A DNA stretch of 64,000 nt from CAZSDU01 sp963662525 (GTDB lineage: Bacteria; Bacteroidota; Bacteroidia; Bacteroidales; FEN-979), in contig OY759717.1 of assembly GCA_963662525.1 (NCBI GenBank), positions 930,001-994,000 on the forward strand. The letters are read 5' to 3'. How positions within the stretch are numbered: position 1 is the stretch's first letter; each line of letters begins with the position of its first letter. This document shows positions 1 to 6,823 of the stretch, in pieces. The notes below the pieces were generated by a model. That model made no database searches. It had not been told where the DNA came from and saw nothing but the letters and a program-made list of their open reading frames with translations. The translations under genes and the position numbers were made by a program.

Positions 1-245
1 TCGCCATTTTTGACCTGGTGACCGATTCTGTTGAATTTATTGAAAATCCGAATAAAGAAGCCCTGAACGGAGCTGGACCTGCTACGGTTCAACTTGTCGC
101 TTCCAAAGGGATTCAGAAAATCATCTCTGGCGAATTTGGCGTAAAAATCAAACCTATACTTGATAATCTTAAAATACAAATGATTGTCAATCAGGAATCT
201 GAAAAAAGTATTCAACAAATAATTGAATTATTAAAAAAATCATAA
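1..245 (+). CDS. NifX/NifB-C-like iron-molybdenum cofactor domain protein, 5' truncated by window edge
   Basis: Only the C-terminal part is present: the reading frame is open from the first bases (…AIFDLVTDSVEFIENPNKEAL…), so the true start lies upstream. The segment ENPNKEALNGAGPATVQLVASKGIQKIISGEFG matches, by eye, the conserved core of the dinitrogenase iron-molybdenum cofactor biosynthesis fold (NifX, NifY, NifB C-terminus). Family members bind Fe-S or Fe-Mo cluster precursors, but many orphan versions in anaerobes have no nitrogenase and an unknown role. It is followed by two DUF5320 proteins, a second NifX-like protein and ferredoxin-ATPases, a common neighbourhood for the orphan type. 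No nif structural genes are visible, so a nitrogenase role is not supported. Confidence 0.85.
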   Translation, partial: AIFDLVTDSVEFIENPNKEALNGAGPATVQLVASKGIQKIISGEFGVKIKPILDNLKIQMIVNQESEKSIQQIIELLKKS

Positions 246-246
246 T

Positions 247-426
247 ATGCCACATCTGAATGGTACTGGCCCCGAAGGACAAGGTTCCGGAACAGGCCGT
301 GGATTAGGAAAGTGCAAAAAAGCACCGGAAAAGGAAGCCTTACAAAAATTAGGGAAAGGCATAGGCAAACGTCGCAATGCAGGAGGAGGTAAAGGCAAAG
401 GGAAACGTTTAAAAAGCGGACAATAA
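247..426 (+). CDS. Small DUF5320-like Gly/Lys-rich protein
   Basis: A 59-residue protein beginning MPHLNGTGPEGQGSGTGRGLGKC, starting 1 base after the stop of the preceding NifX-like gene. The N-terminus carries the pattern (M-P-x-x-x-G-T-G-P-x-G-x-G-x-x-T-G-R-G) typical of DUF5320 proteins that accompany NifX-like and Mrp-like genes in anaerobes. A single Cys (residue 23) follows the Gly-rich stretch, and the remainder is Lys/Gly-rich and basic. Function is unknown; the constant neighbourhood suggests a part in metal-cluster handling. Its product is below 60 residues, so length-based gene finders may skip it. Confidence 0.7.
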   Translation: MPHLNGTGPEGQGSGTGRGLGKCKKAPEKEALQKLGKGIGKRRNAGGGKGKGKRLKSGQ

Positions 427-451
427 GTATTTATTCAACAATCAAATTATT

Positions 452-700
452 ATGCCAGGATTAAATCAAACAGGCCAGATGGGACAAGGTCCGATGACAG
501 GTTTCAGAATGGGTCGCTGCTCAAAATTTGTAGCAAATTTCAAAAATGAAACCACTGATTCCATCGAAAGACCAGTTAAAAACCAGACAGAAAATTTTCC
601 CGATAACGGTTTTTCATCCGGAGAAGGAAGAGAATTTGGCCGGGGTTTTGGAAGAGGTCATGGAATGGGGCGGCAAAATCGGTTCAGGGATGGGTCTTAA
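452..700 (+). CDS. DUF5320-like Gly-rich small protein
   Basis: An 82-residue protein starting MPGLNQTGQMGQGPMTGFRMGRC, the DUF5320 signature. The central section is polar, and the last 25 residues are repeats of G-R-G-F/H ending in an Arg-rich tail. It sits 25 bases after a shorter paralogue and 64 bases before the second NifX-like gene, so all are probably on one transcript. Function is unknown. An overlapping frame at 546-737 is a shadow. The paralogous pair looks like a local duplication that has diverged beyond its N-terminal motif. Confidence 0.75.
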   Translation: MPGLNQTGQMGQGPMTGFRMGRCSKFVANFKNETTDSIERPVKNQTENFPDNGFSSGEGREFGRGFGRGHGMGRQNRFRDGS

Positions 701-764
701 TTTACACATCGAGACTGAAGTGTCTCCCTTATTTTAAATTCTACACTTTTAATATATAATAACG

Positions 765-1133
765 ATGATAAAACGTATTGCTATCCCTATGGAAAATGGG
801 GTTTTATGTGCTCATTTTGGCCATTGCCAAACTTTTGCCATTGTCAATGTTGAAAACGACATCATTACAGATATCAAAGAAGTTGAACCTCCTGAGCATG
901 TTCCGGGATTATATCCACGCTGGATTGCTCAATTTGGCGTTACGGATGTTATTGCCGGAGGGATGGGACAACAGGCAATCATGTTATTCAACCAACAAAA
1001 TATCAATGTTTTTGTAGGAGCACCGGTAAAAAAAGCGGAAGAACTGGTTAGCGATTTCACTGCCAATAAATTGGATCTGAACGCCAATTATTGCAATCAT
1101 GACCATTCCGGGCATACCCATCACGGGCATTAA
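765..1133 (+). CDS. NifX/NifB-C-like protein with His-rich tail
   Basis: A complete 122-residue member of the dinitrogenase iron-molybdenum cofactor fold: an N-terminal strand MIKRIAIPMENG, then CAHFGHCQTFAIVNV, in which the H-F-G-H-C segment (residues 17-21) is the usual metal-cluster-binding face. It continues with a helix and GGMGQQAIMLFNQQNI, like the core of the family. The last 12 residues (NHDHSGHTHHGH) form a His-rich tail that probably binds metal. The gene lies 6 bases before a ferredoxin-ATPase. In anaerobes this set occurs without nitrogenase; an Fe-S or nickel/molybdenum carrier role is inference. Confidence 0.88.
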   Translation: MIKRIAIPMENGVLCAHFGHCQTFAIVNVENDIITDIKEVEPPEHVPGLYPRWIAQFGVTDVIAGGMGQQAIMLFNQQNINVFVGAPVKKAEELVSDFTANKLDLNANYCNHDHSGHTHHGH

Positions 1134-1139
1134 TCTTTT

Positions 1140-2015
1140 ATGAAAATTGCCATTGCCAGTGGTAAAGGGGGAACCGGAAAAACCCTTATTTCTACCAATA
1201 TTTTTTATTCCCTGCTGCTGAATCATTACAGGCCTTTGCTGGTTGATTGTGATGCTGAAGCACCCAATGCCATAGCTTTCTTTGAAACGATCCTGGAAAA
1301 AACGATAGAAATAACCCAACAGGTCCCGGTGATCGATACCACAATTTGTACGTTTTGTGGAAAATGTCATGAATACTGTAACTACAACGCTATATTTTTT
1401 CTTCCCTACATGAAGATCATTCAGGTCGCTGAAGAACTTTGTCATGGATGCGGTGCCTGCAGTGTTGCCTGTGGTTACGGAGCCATTACTGAAAAACCCG
1501 TTTCACTTGGTCAAGTTTCATTATATACGCTGAATGGCATTCCATCCCTGGTCGAAGCAAGAATGAATATTGGAGGCATGACTCCGGTCCCGCTGATTAA
1601 AGGAGCATTAAAACAAATCCATTCTGATACGGAAATTACCATTCTTGATTCCCCGCCAGGAACTTCCTGTCCGTTCATCACCACTGTCTCGGCGGCTGAT
1701 TATGTCATCCTGGTCACTGAACCAACCCCATTCGGGCTGAGTGATTTAAAACAAAGTGTTGATACGCTGAAACAACTTGACAAGCCCTGCGGAGTCATTA
1801 TTAACCGTGCTGGTTTGGGAAATAAATCCGTTCATCAGTACCTGGAACAGGAAAATATCCCGCTTTTACTCGAAATCCCATTTGATAAAAGAATTGCCGA
1901 AACATACGCCAGGGGACAGTTGGTGATTGAAACCCAACCCTTGCTCGGTGAACAGTTATATATGACAGTCAAAACAATCATGGAACAACATGGAAATAGC
2001 AGTCATCAGCGGTAA
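1140..2015 (+). CDS. MinD-superfamily P-loop ATPase with inserted ferredoxin domain (1)
   Basis: A 291-residue protein with a deviant Walker A motif, SGKGGTGKT (residues 7-15), at the extreme N-terminus and a DSPPGTSCP Walker B-like segment (about 170-178). A two-cluster ferredoxin module is inserted between them: cysteines 70, 73, 76, 80 and 101, 104, 107, 111 follow the CxxCxxCxxxC pattern for two [4Fe-4S] clusters. Such SIMIBI ATPases are encoded in pairs in anaerobes next to NifX-like proteins and probably act in cluster assembly or transfer. The end overlaps the next gene by 26 bases, which implies translational coupling. Confidence 0.9.
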   Translation: MKIAIASGKGGTGKTLISTNIFYSLLLNHYRPLLVDCDAEAPNAIAFFETILEKTIEITQQVPVIDTTICTFCGKCHEYCNYNAIFFLPYMKIIQVAEELCHGCGACSVACGYGAITEKPVSLGQVSLYTLNGIPSLVEARMNIGGMTPVPLIKGALKQIHSDTEITILDSPPGTSCPFITTVSAADYVILVTEPTPFGLSDLKQSVDTLKQLDKPCGVIINRAGLGNKSVHQYLEQENIPLLLEIPFDKRIAETYARGQLVIETQPLLGEQLYMTVKTIMEQHGNSSHQR

Positions 2016-2850
2016 AGGAGGCACCGGAAAATCAAGTATCAGCGCAGCATTGGCAACTTTAAGTGAATGCGTGATGATTGCAGATTGTGATGTGGATGCG
2101 GCCAATCTTTACCTGCTGTTTAACCCGACCCATGAAGAAGAAATAGTTTATATCGGGGGACACAAAGCAAAACTTGATGGCACGAAATGCAACAATTGCG
2201 GAATTTGTCTTGAATATTGTCGTTTTGATGCTATTTCCCGGATCCAGGAAAGAATTACTATTTCGCCGACTGCCTGCGATGGTTGTTTTCTTTGCTCCCG
2301 TATTTGTCCGCAAAATGCCATAAACATGATACAGAATGATCAAAGCCGTTTATATTCCGGTTCCTTCCGAAATGGAAAAATGGTTTATGGTCGTCTTGCT
2401 CCTGGTGAAGAAAATTCCGGGAAACTGGTAAATATGGTCCGTGAAAAAGCGAAAAAGATAGCCAAAGAAAATCAGTTGAATACCATAATCCTTGATGGCC
2501 CCCCGGGCATCGGATGCCCGGTCATTTCAACCATTACTGGCGTTGATCAGGTGATCATCGTGACGGAACCAACAATATCCGGGTTACACGACATGCAAAG
2601 AACCTATGCAGTCGTTCAGAAATTTAGCTTGAAATCCCGGGTCATTATTAATAAATTCGATTTAAATCATGCGTTGAGCAATACCATCGATTTATGGTGT
2701 AAAGAACAGGAAATTCCTGTTATTGGATATCTGCCATTTGATAAGCAAGTGGTAGAAGCCATGGTTCAAGGGATGACCATCATAGAATGGGCACCGGAAC
2801 AGGAAATCAGTAAAATAATTAGACAAATCTGGAGTTACATACAAAACTAA
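1990..2850 (+). CDS. MinD-superfamily P-loop ATPase with inserted ferredoxin domain (2)
   Basis: A 286-residue paralogue of the preceding ATPase: Walker A SGKGGTGKS (residues 7-15), a ferredoxin insert with cysteines 67, 70, 73, 77 and 96, 99, 102, 106, and a DGPPGIGCP segment before the last third. The two proteins probably form a heterodimer, as inferred for other tandem pairs of this family. The start ATG lies inside the previous gene, and the stop directly abuts the ATG of the Mrp-like gene. Substrate and partner are unknown; the neighbours (NifX-like, Mrp) point to Fe-S or related metal-cluster delivery. Confidence 0.9.
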   Translation: MEIAVISGKGGTGKSSISAALATLSECVMIADCDVDAANLYLLFNPTHEEEIVYIGGHKAKLDGTKCNNCGICLEYCRFDAISRIQERITISPTACDGCFLCSRICPQNAINMIQNDQSRLYSGSFRNGKMVYGRLAPGEENSGKLVNMVREKAKKIAKENQLNTIILDGPPGIGCPVISTITGVDQVIIVTEPTISGLHDMQRTYAVVQKFSLKSRVIINKFDLNHALSNTIDLWCKEQEIPVIGYLPFDKQVVEAMVQGMTIIEWAPEQEISKIIRQIWSYIQN

Positions 2851-3648
2851 ATGATCATGAGTCAACTTTTTGAAAAAATCCCCATGGAAGGGGTAAAAAA
2901 CATTATCGTTATTGCCTCCGGCAAAGGGGGTGTAGGTAAATCTACGGTAGCAGCCAACCTGGCTATCGCCCTGGCCCGGAACGGATTTAAAACAGCCCTG
3001 GTGGATGCTGATATTTATGGACCATCTATTCCGAAAATGTTCGGTATTGAAGATGCCAGGCCGGATGTAAGTGCCATTGGCGACAAAGAAATGATGTACC
3101 CCATTGAAAAGTTTGGAGTGAAGATCATGTCGATCGGGTTCTTTGTAGCACCTCATCAATCCTTGATCTGGAGAGGTCCTATGGCCTCCAATGCCATCAT
3201 GCAATTATTCGAGAATACCCAATGGGGAGATATCGATTATATGATTATCGACTTCCCTCCGGGAACTGGCGATATCCAGCTTACAACGGTTCAAAAACTG
3301 AATCTTACCGGTGCCATTATGGTGACCACTCCCCAGGAAATTGCCGTAAATGATGCCCGTAAAGCTGCTTCTATGTTTCTCAATCCGGATCTGAAAGTGC
3401 CGGTTCTGGGCATCATAGAGAACATGTCGTGGTTTAGCCCGGAAAAGCATCCGGAAGAACAGTATTTCATTTTCGGTCAGGGAGGCGGTCTGAAAATGGC
3501 CAAAGAATTCAACACCAAATTACTGGGTCAAATTCCACTGGTCATGGAAGTCGGTGAAGCTGCCGAACAGGGCAAGAGTGTTTTCAGTCAGCGCAATAAC
3601 ACTGTTGTCAAAGCATTTGAGAAAATCGCCGAAGCTATTATTTCTTAA
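2851..3648 (+). CDS. Mrp/NBP35-type Fe-S cluster carrier ATPase
   Basis: A 265-residue SIMIBI ATPase: Walker A SGKGGVGKST (residues 23-32), switch segment DADIYGPSIPKMFG, Walker B DFPPGTGD, and ENMSWF before an IFGQGGG motif, all hallmarks of the Mrp/ApbC/NBP35 family that binds and hands over [4Fe-4S] clusters. The CxxC present near the C-terminus of many Mrp proteins is absent here (ENMSWFSPEKHPEEQY), as in other Bacteroidota Mrp proteins. An alternative start lies 6 bases downstream (MSQLFEK). It closes the metal-cluster operon and overlaps, tail to tail, the last gene of the opposite-strand Qmo-like operon by 11 bases. Confidence 0.92.
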   Translation: MIMSQLFEKIPMEGVKNIIVIASGKGGVGKSTVAANLAIALARNGFKTALVDADIYGPSIPKMFGIEDARPDVSAIGDKEMMYPIEKFGVKIMSIGFFVAPHQSLIWRGPMASNAIMQLFENTQWGDIDYMIIDFPPGTGDIQLTTVQKLNLTGAIMVTTPQEIAVNDARKAASMFLNPDLKVPVLGIIENMSWFSPEKHPEEQYFIFGQGGGLKMAKEFNTKLLGQIPLVMEVGEAAEQGKSVFSQRNNTVVKAFEKIAEAIIS

Positions 3649-4798
3649 CGCTTTTGGCTGACTGGATCAGGTTGGAAAAATAAATAGCAAAGGGACGATA
3701 AGCCAGATGCGACCATTTCGAAAAGGGAACTTCGATCATCAACATGGGAAACAGGATCATCAGGTGGATGACATAAATGTAATAGGTGGCCATGACCATC
3801 CCGTTTACCCTGAAAATATGAACCAGAATTCCGGTAAGGGCTGTCAGGAAAAGCAGGATCAGAAAAGTCCAGTCAGTATAATGTGAAACTTTCGACTTCT
3901 CATTCTCTTTTTTCATACGAAGCACAGAGAAATAAACAACCCCAAATACGAGTCCGAAAGTTGTATAATATCCTAAAAGCCTTTGTGGGTGCCACCAGGC
4001 ATGGATTGTATCGGTCTGGAACCACCCCAGGAAACCCACGATCATCGTAAACAGCATAACGTAACTCGACATCAGTAAAAAATGGATGATCCAATAATTC
4101 AGTTTCCCACTTTTTACTTTCTCATAAAATGATATCTTCTCCGTTTCACACTCAACAAGTCTCCATTGAGAAGCAAAATGAAAAACCAATTTTCCAAATT
4201 CAGTGAAATACAATTTATAAGGAATCACTAAATCTTTCTGGCTTAACACAATCTTCCGGTACATATTAAAAACATTCGACAATAAAAAAAAGGATAATAG
4301 CCCTGCCATGATCCAATCTCCCATCTCGATGATCTGCCATGGGGCAAACGTATTCAACTTCACGCCTCCCTGTTCAGTCAACGCTTCAGTCATGGGACCA
4401 TGAAAAAAAATAAACAGGAAAAGGATCAGCAGCGAAAGAAAAGCAATCGCTCCTAACTCCCAGATTTTTGATGTATAGAATTTTTTCGACAAACCCGTCC
4501 AATCATAGGATCCTGTCAGGTACCTGCGCATAGCCATCATCAGCTGCCCGGGATCGGCATTCCGCGGACAGGTCTCGGTACATTCCCCACAGTAATAGCA
4601 TAACCAGGGATCAACCGAAGATTCAAGCTCATCTTTCAGCCCTAAAAGACTATATCTTAATGTTTTCCTTGGGAAAGAATTTTTTTCATCAGAAAGAGAG
4701 CAGATCGCCGTACAATTTCCACAGTTATAGCAAGCATTAAAATCCCCGGCTCCGTATTTCCGGATCTCATCGGCAAAAAATGGGTCAATCATTGACAT
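3638..4798 (-). CDS. QmoC-like HdrC-cytochrome b fusion
   Basis: A 386-residue protein. The N-terminal part is an HdrC-type ferredoxin domain with two CxxCxxCxxxC motifs (CYNCGNCTAIC and CYYCGECTETCPR). It is followed by about five or six hydrophobic helices resembling the NarI/HdrE cytochrome b domain. This architecture and length match QmoC, the membrane subunit that links Hdr-like flavoproteins to the quinone pool. It is the last gene of the operon, 6 bases after an HdrA homologue. Whether electrons flow to or from menaquinone cannot be told from sequence. No dissimilatory sulfite reductase or APS reductase genes are seen in this window. Confidence 0.85.
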   Translation of the reverse strand: MSMIDPFFADEIRKYGAGDFNACYNCGNCTAICSLSDEKNSFPRKTLRYSLLGLKDELESSVDPWLCYYCGECTETCPRNADPGQLMMAMRRYLTGSYDWTGLSKKFYTSKIWELGAIAFLSLLILFLFIFFHGPMTEALTEQGGVKLNTFAPWQIIEMGDWIMAGLLSFFLLSNVFNMYRKIVLSQKDLVIPYKLYFTEFGKLVFHFASQWRLVECETEKISFYEKVKSGKLNYWIIHFLLMSSYVMLFTMIVGFLGWFQTDTIHAWWHPQRLLGYYTTFGLVFGVVYFSVLRMKKENEKSKVSHYTDWTFLILLFLTALTGILVHIFRVNGMVMATYYIYVIHLMILFPMLMIEVPFSKWSHLAYRPFAIYFSNLIQSAKSVKK

Positions 4799-4804
4799 CA
4801 GGAT

Positions 4805-6817
4805 TTATTTTTTGAGTTGATAGCGATAATACTCGTCATTATCATCCATTCCGGCAGGTTCAAGTAGGAAATATTTGTTCATGGTCATCATATGCCAGGT
4901 CACCAGTTCTGCCGGAATTGAAATTGCTTCTGCAACCTGGCGTATCGTCCTGGGCTCATTATCTTTTAAGGTATCTATGATAGAACGCCATATAGATGGA
5001 AAGTCTTTCATTCCATGCCCTGATTCCATCTCTGATTCTGTACCGTTTTCACCTTTACTCTTCAGATCGACCGCTTTCATAAATCCATCAATCATGCCTT
5101 CAATTTCATCATTGGTAAACTGAGCAAGATCGATGGCATCTATCGGACAAACGGGGGTACACATTCCACAACCCTTGCAAACGGCTTCATTGACCGAAGC
5201 CACAACTTTGCCATTGGTTTCCATCTGAAAGATGGCATCAAATTCACATACATCCTGGCATTTCCCGCAATAATTGCAACTTTCGGCATCAATCCTTGCA
5301 ATGATGGGTTCTAATTCGAGGGTTCCTTTCCGGATGATTGCGTTAATTTTGGCTGCTGCTGATAAGGAAGACTGAACTGACTCTGAGATGTTCTTCGGTC
5401 CCTGGCATGATCCTCCCAGGAAAATGCCATTGATGACTGTCTCAACAGGCCGGAGCTTAGGATGAATCTCATTAAAGAATCTATCGTTGCCCATGGGAAT
5501 TTTTAATTTTCCGGCCACATCAGAGCTATCAGATCTGGGAATCATACCATTAACCAGAATAAGCAGATCTACCAGGATATCCATTTCCTTCTTTTCGGTC
5601 AGGTAATCCCTGATCTTTATCCGCACACCTCCTTGTTCTGCTGTCGCCTGGGGAGGATCTTTCTCCTGGTACATCAGGTAAATATCGCCAAGCCTGGATG
5701 ATTTTTCAAAGAGGATTTCCTGCTTGCCATAAGTCCTGATATCACGATACAGATGAAATGCTTTGATTCCGTTGAATTTTTCATGCATGCTGATGGAAGA
5801 ATGGATGGCAGCAGTACAGCAAACCCTGGAGCAGTATTTATTTTCACCCTTGGTCTGACGCATTCCTACACAATAAATATAGGCAACAGAACGAACGACT
5901 TTTCCATCAATTTTCAAGTTTCCATGAGAAGATTTGACCAACTTGTCAAAATCATTGATAGTAAGTATACTGGGGCTGGTTCCAAAGCCATATTCTTTTT
6001 CCAATGGCTGATAGGATTCATATCCGGTGGTCACCAGAATAGCACCTGCAGTAAGATTTAATACTTCTTCCTTCACGCCCTTTACATTTACATCTATCTT
6101 GAAATTTCCCAGGCTGCCACTCACTTTTACTACCTGAGCTGAAGTGAACAAGGTAATATTGGCTTGTTTACGTATTGTTTCGAGAAGGGTATCGATCAAT
6201 TTCTGTCCTTCTTCATTGATCGGGAATAATTGACCTTTTCCCGCAAGACTTCCTCCAACCTGGTCTTCTTTCTCTATCAGGTAAACCTGATTTCCCATCC
6301 TGCCAAGATCGATGGCTGCACGCAAGCCGGCAACTCCTGCCCCTATGATAAGCACAGTTTTATGAGCAGTGATTTTAATATTTTCGAGTGCCTCTGAATG
6401 AGCCACTCGTCTGATTCCCGCCCTGATCAGCCCGGCTGCCTTATAAGATGCCTGATCCGGATGATCGGAGTGCGCCCATGAACATTGTTCTCGAACATTT
6501 ACCTGAACATAGTTGTACGGATTTAATCCGGCCCGTTCAGTCACTCCCCTGAAAGTATGAAGGTGAAGTTTAGGAGAACAGGATGCTACCACGATTCCGT
6601 CAAGTTTCTGCGCCTGTATATCCTTCACCATTTCCTTCTGGTTGGAGTCTGCACAAGCGAACATGACGTTCTTGGAAACGACCACACCTTCTTCATCTCC
6701 GGCTATATCACGCAGTTGCTCAACATCCACATAATCGGAAATATTTCCGCCACAGTGGCAGATATAGACCCCTATCCTTTGTTTTTTGGTTTTATCTTCC
6801 ATAATCTGTTGGTTCAT
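4805..6817 (-). CDS. HdrA-like FAD/Fe-S protein (QmoA/QmoB-type) with C-terminal helical extension
   Basis: 670 residues. The N-terminus (RIGVYICHCGGNISDYVDVEQL) is the HdrA-specific domain, followed by a FAD-binding Rossmann fold (LIIGAGVAGLRAA, about residue 156), the C-S-R-V-C-C cysteine segment, and two ferredoxin motifs (CNYCGKCQDVC and CKGCGMCTPVCP, about residues 530-580). HdrA proteins channel electrons between Fe-S clusters and flavin in heterodisulfide reductase, Qmo and sHdr complexes. After residue about 600 there is an extra 70-residue segment with an apparent winged-helix pattern (TIRQVAEAISIPAELVTWHMM), not typical of HdrA. It lies in the operon between an HdrA-GltD fusion and the QmoC-like membrane subunit. 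Confidence 0.88.
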   Translation of the reverse strand: MNQQIMEDKTKKQRIGVYICHCGGNISDYVDVEQLRDIAGDEEGVVVSKNVMFACADSNQKEMVKDIQAQKLDGIVVASCSPKLHLHTFRGVTERAGLNPYNYVQVNVREQCSWAHSDHPDQASYKAAGLIRAGIRRVAHSEALENIKITAHKTVLIIGAGVAGLRAAIDLGRMGNQVYLIEKEDQVGGSLAGKGQLFPINEEGQKLIDTLLETIRKQANITLFTSAQVVKVSGSLGNFKIDVNVKGVKEEVLNLTAGAILVTTGYESYQPLEKEYGFGTSPSILTINDFDKLVKSSHGNLKIDGKVVRSVAYIYCVGMRQTKGENKYCSRVCCTAAIHSSISMHEKFNGIKAFHLYRDIRTYGKQEILFEKSSRLGDIYLMYQEKDPPQATAEQGGVRIKIRDYLTEKKEMDILVDLLILVNGMIPRSDSSDVAGKLKIPMGNDRFFNEIHPKLRPVETVINGIFLGGSCQGPKNISESVQSSLSAAAKINAIIRKGTLELEPIIARIDAESCNYCGKCQDVCEFDAIFQMETNGKVVASVNEAVCKGCGMCTPVCPIDAIDLAQFTNDEIEGMIDGFMKAVDLKSKGENGTESEMESGHGMKDFPSIWRSIIDTLKDNEPRTIRQVAEAISIPAELVTWHMMTMNKYFLLEPAGMDDNDEYYRYQLKK

Positions 6818-6823
6818 TTCTCC

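Noticed and set aside
984..1445. 153-residue minus-strand frame opposite the NifX-like and ATPase genes
   Set aside because: It lies entirely antisense to two genes with clear family motifs and has no recognisable domain of its own.
1..3648. Nitrogen fixation cluster
   Set aside because: NifX-like folds are present but nifH, nifD, nifK, nifE, nifN and nifB radical SAM are absent from the window.
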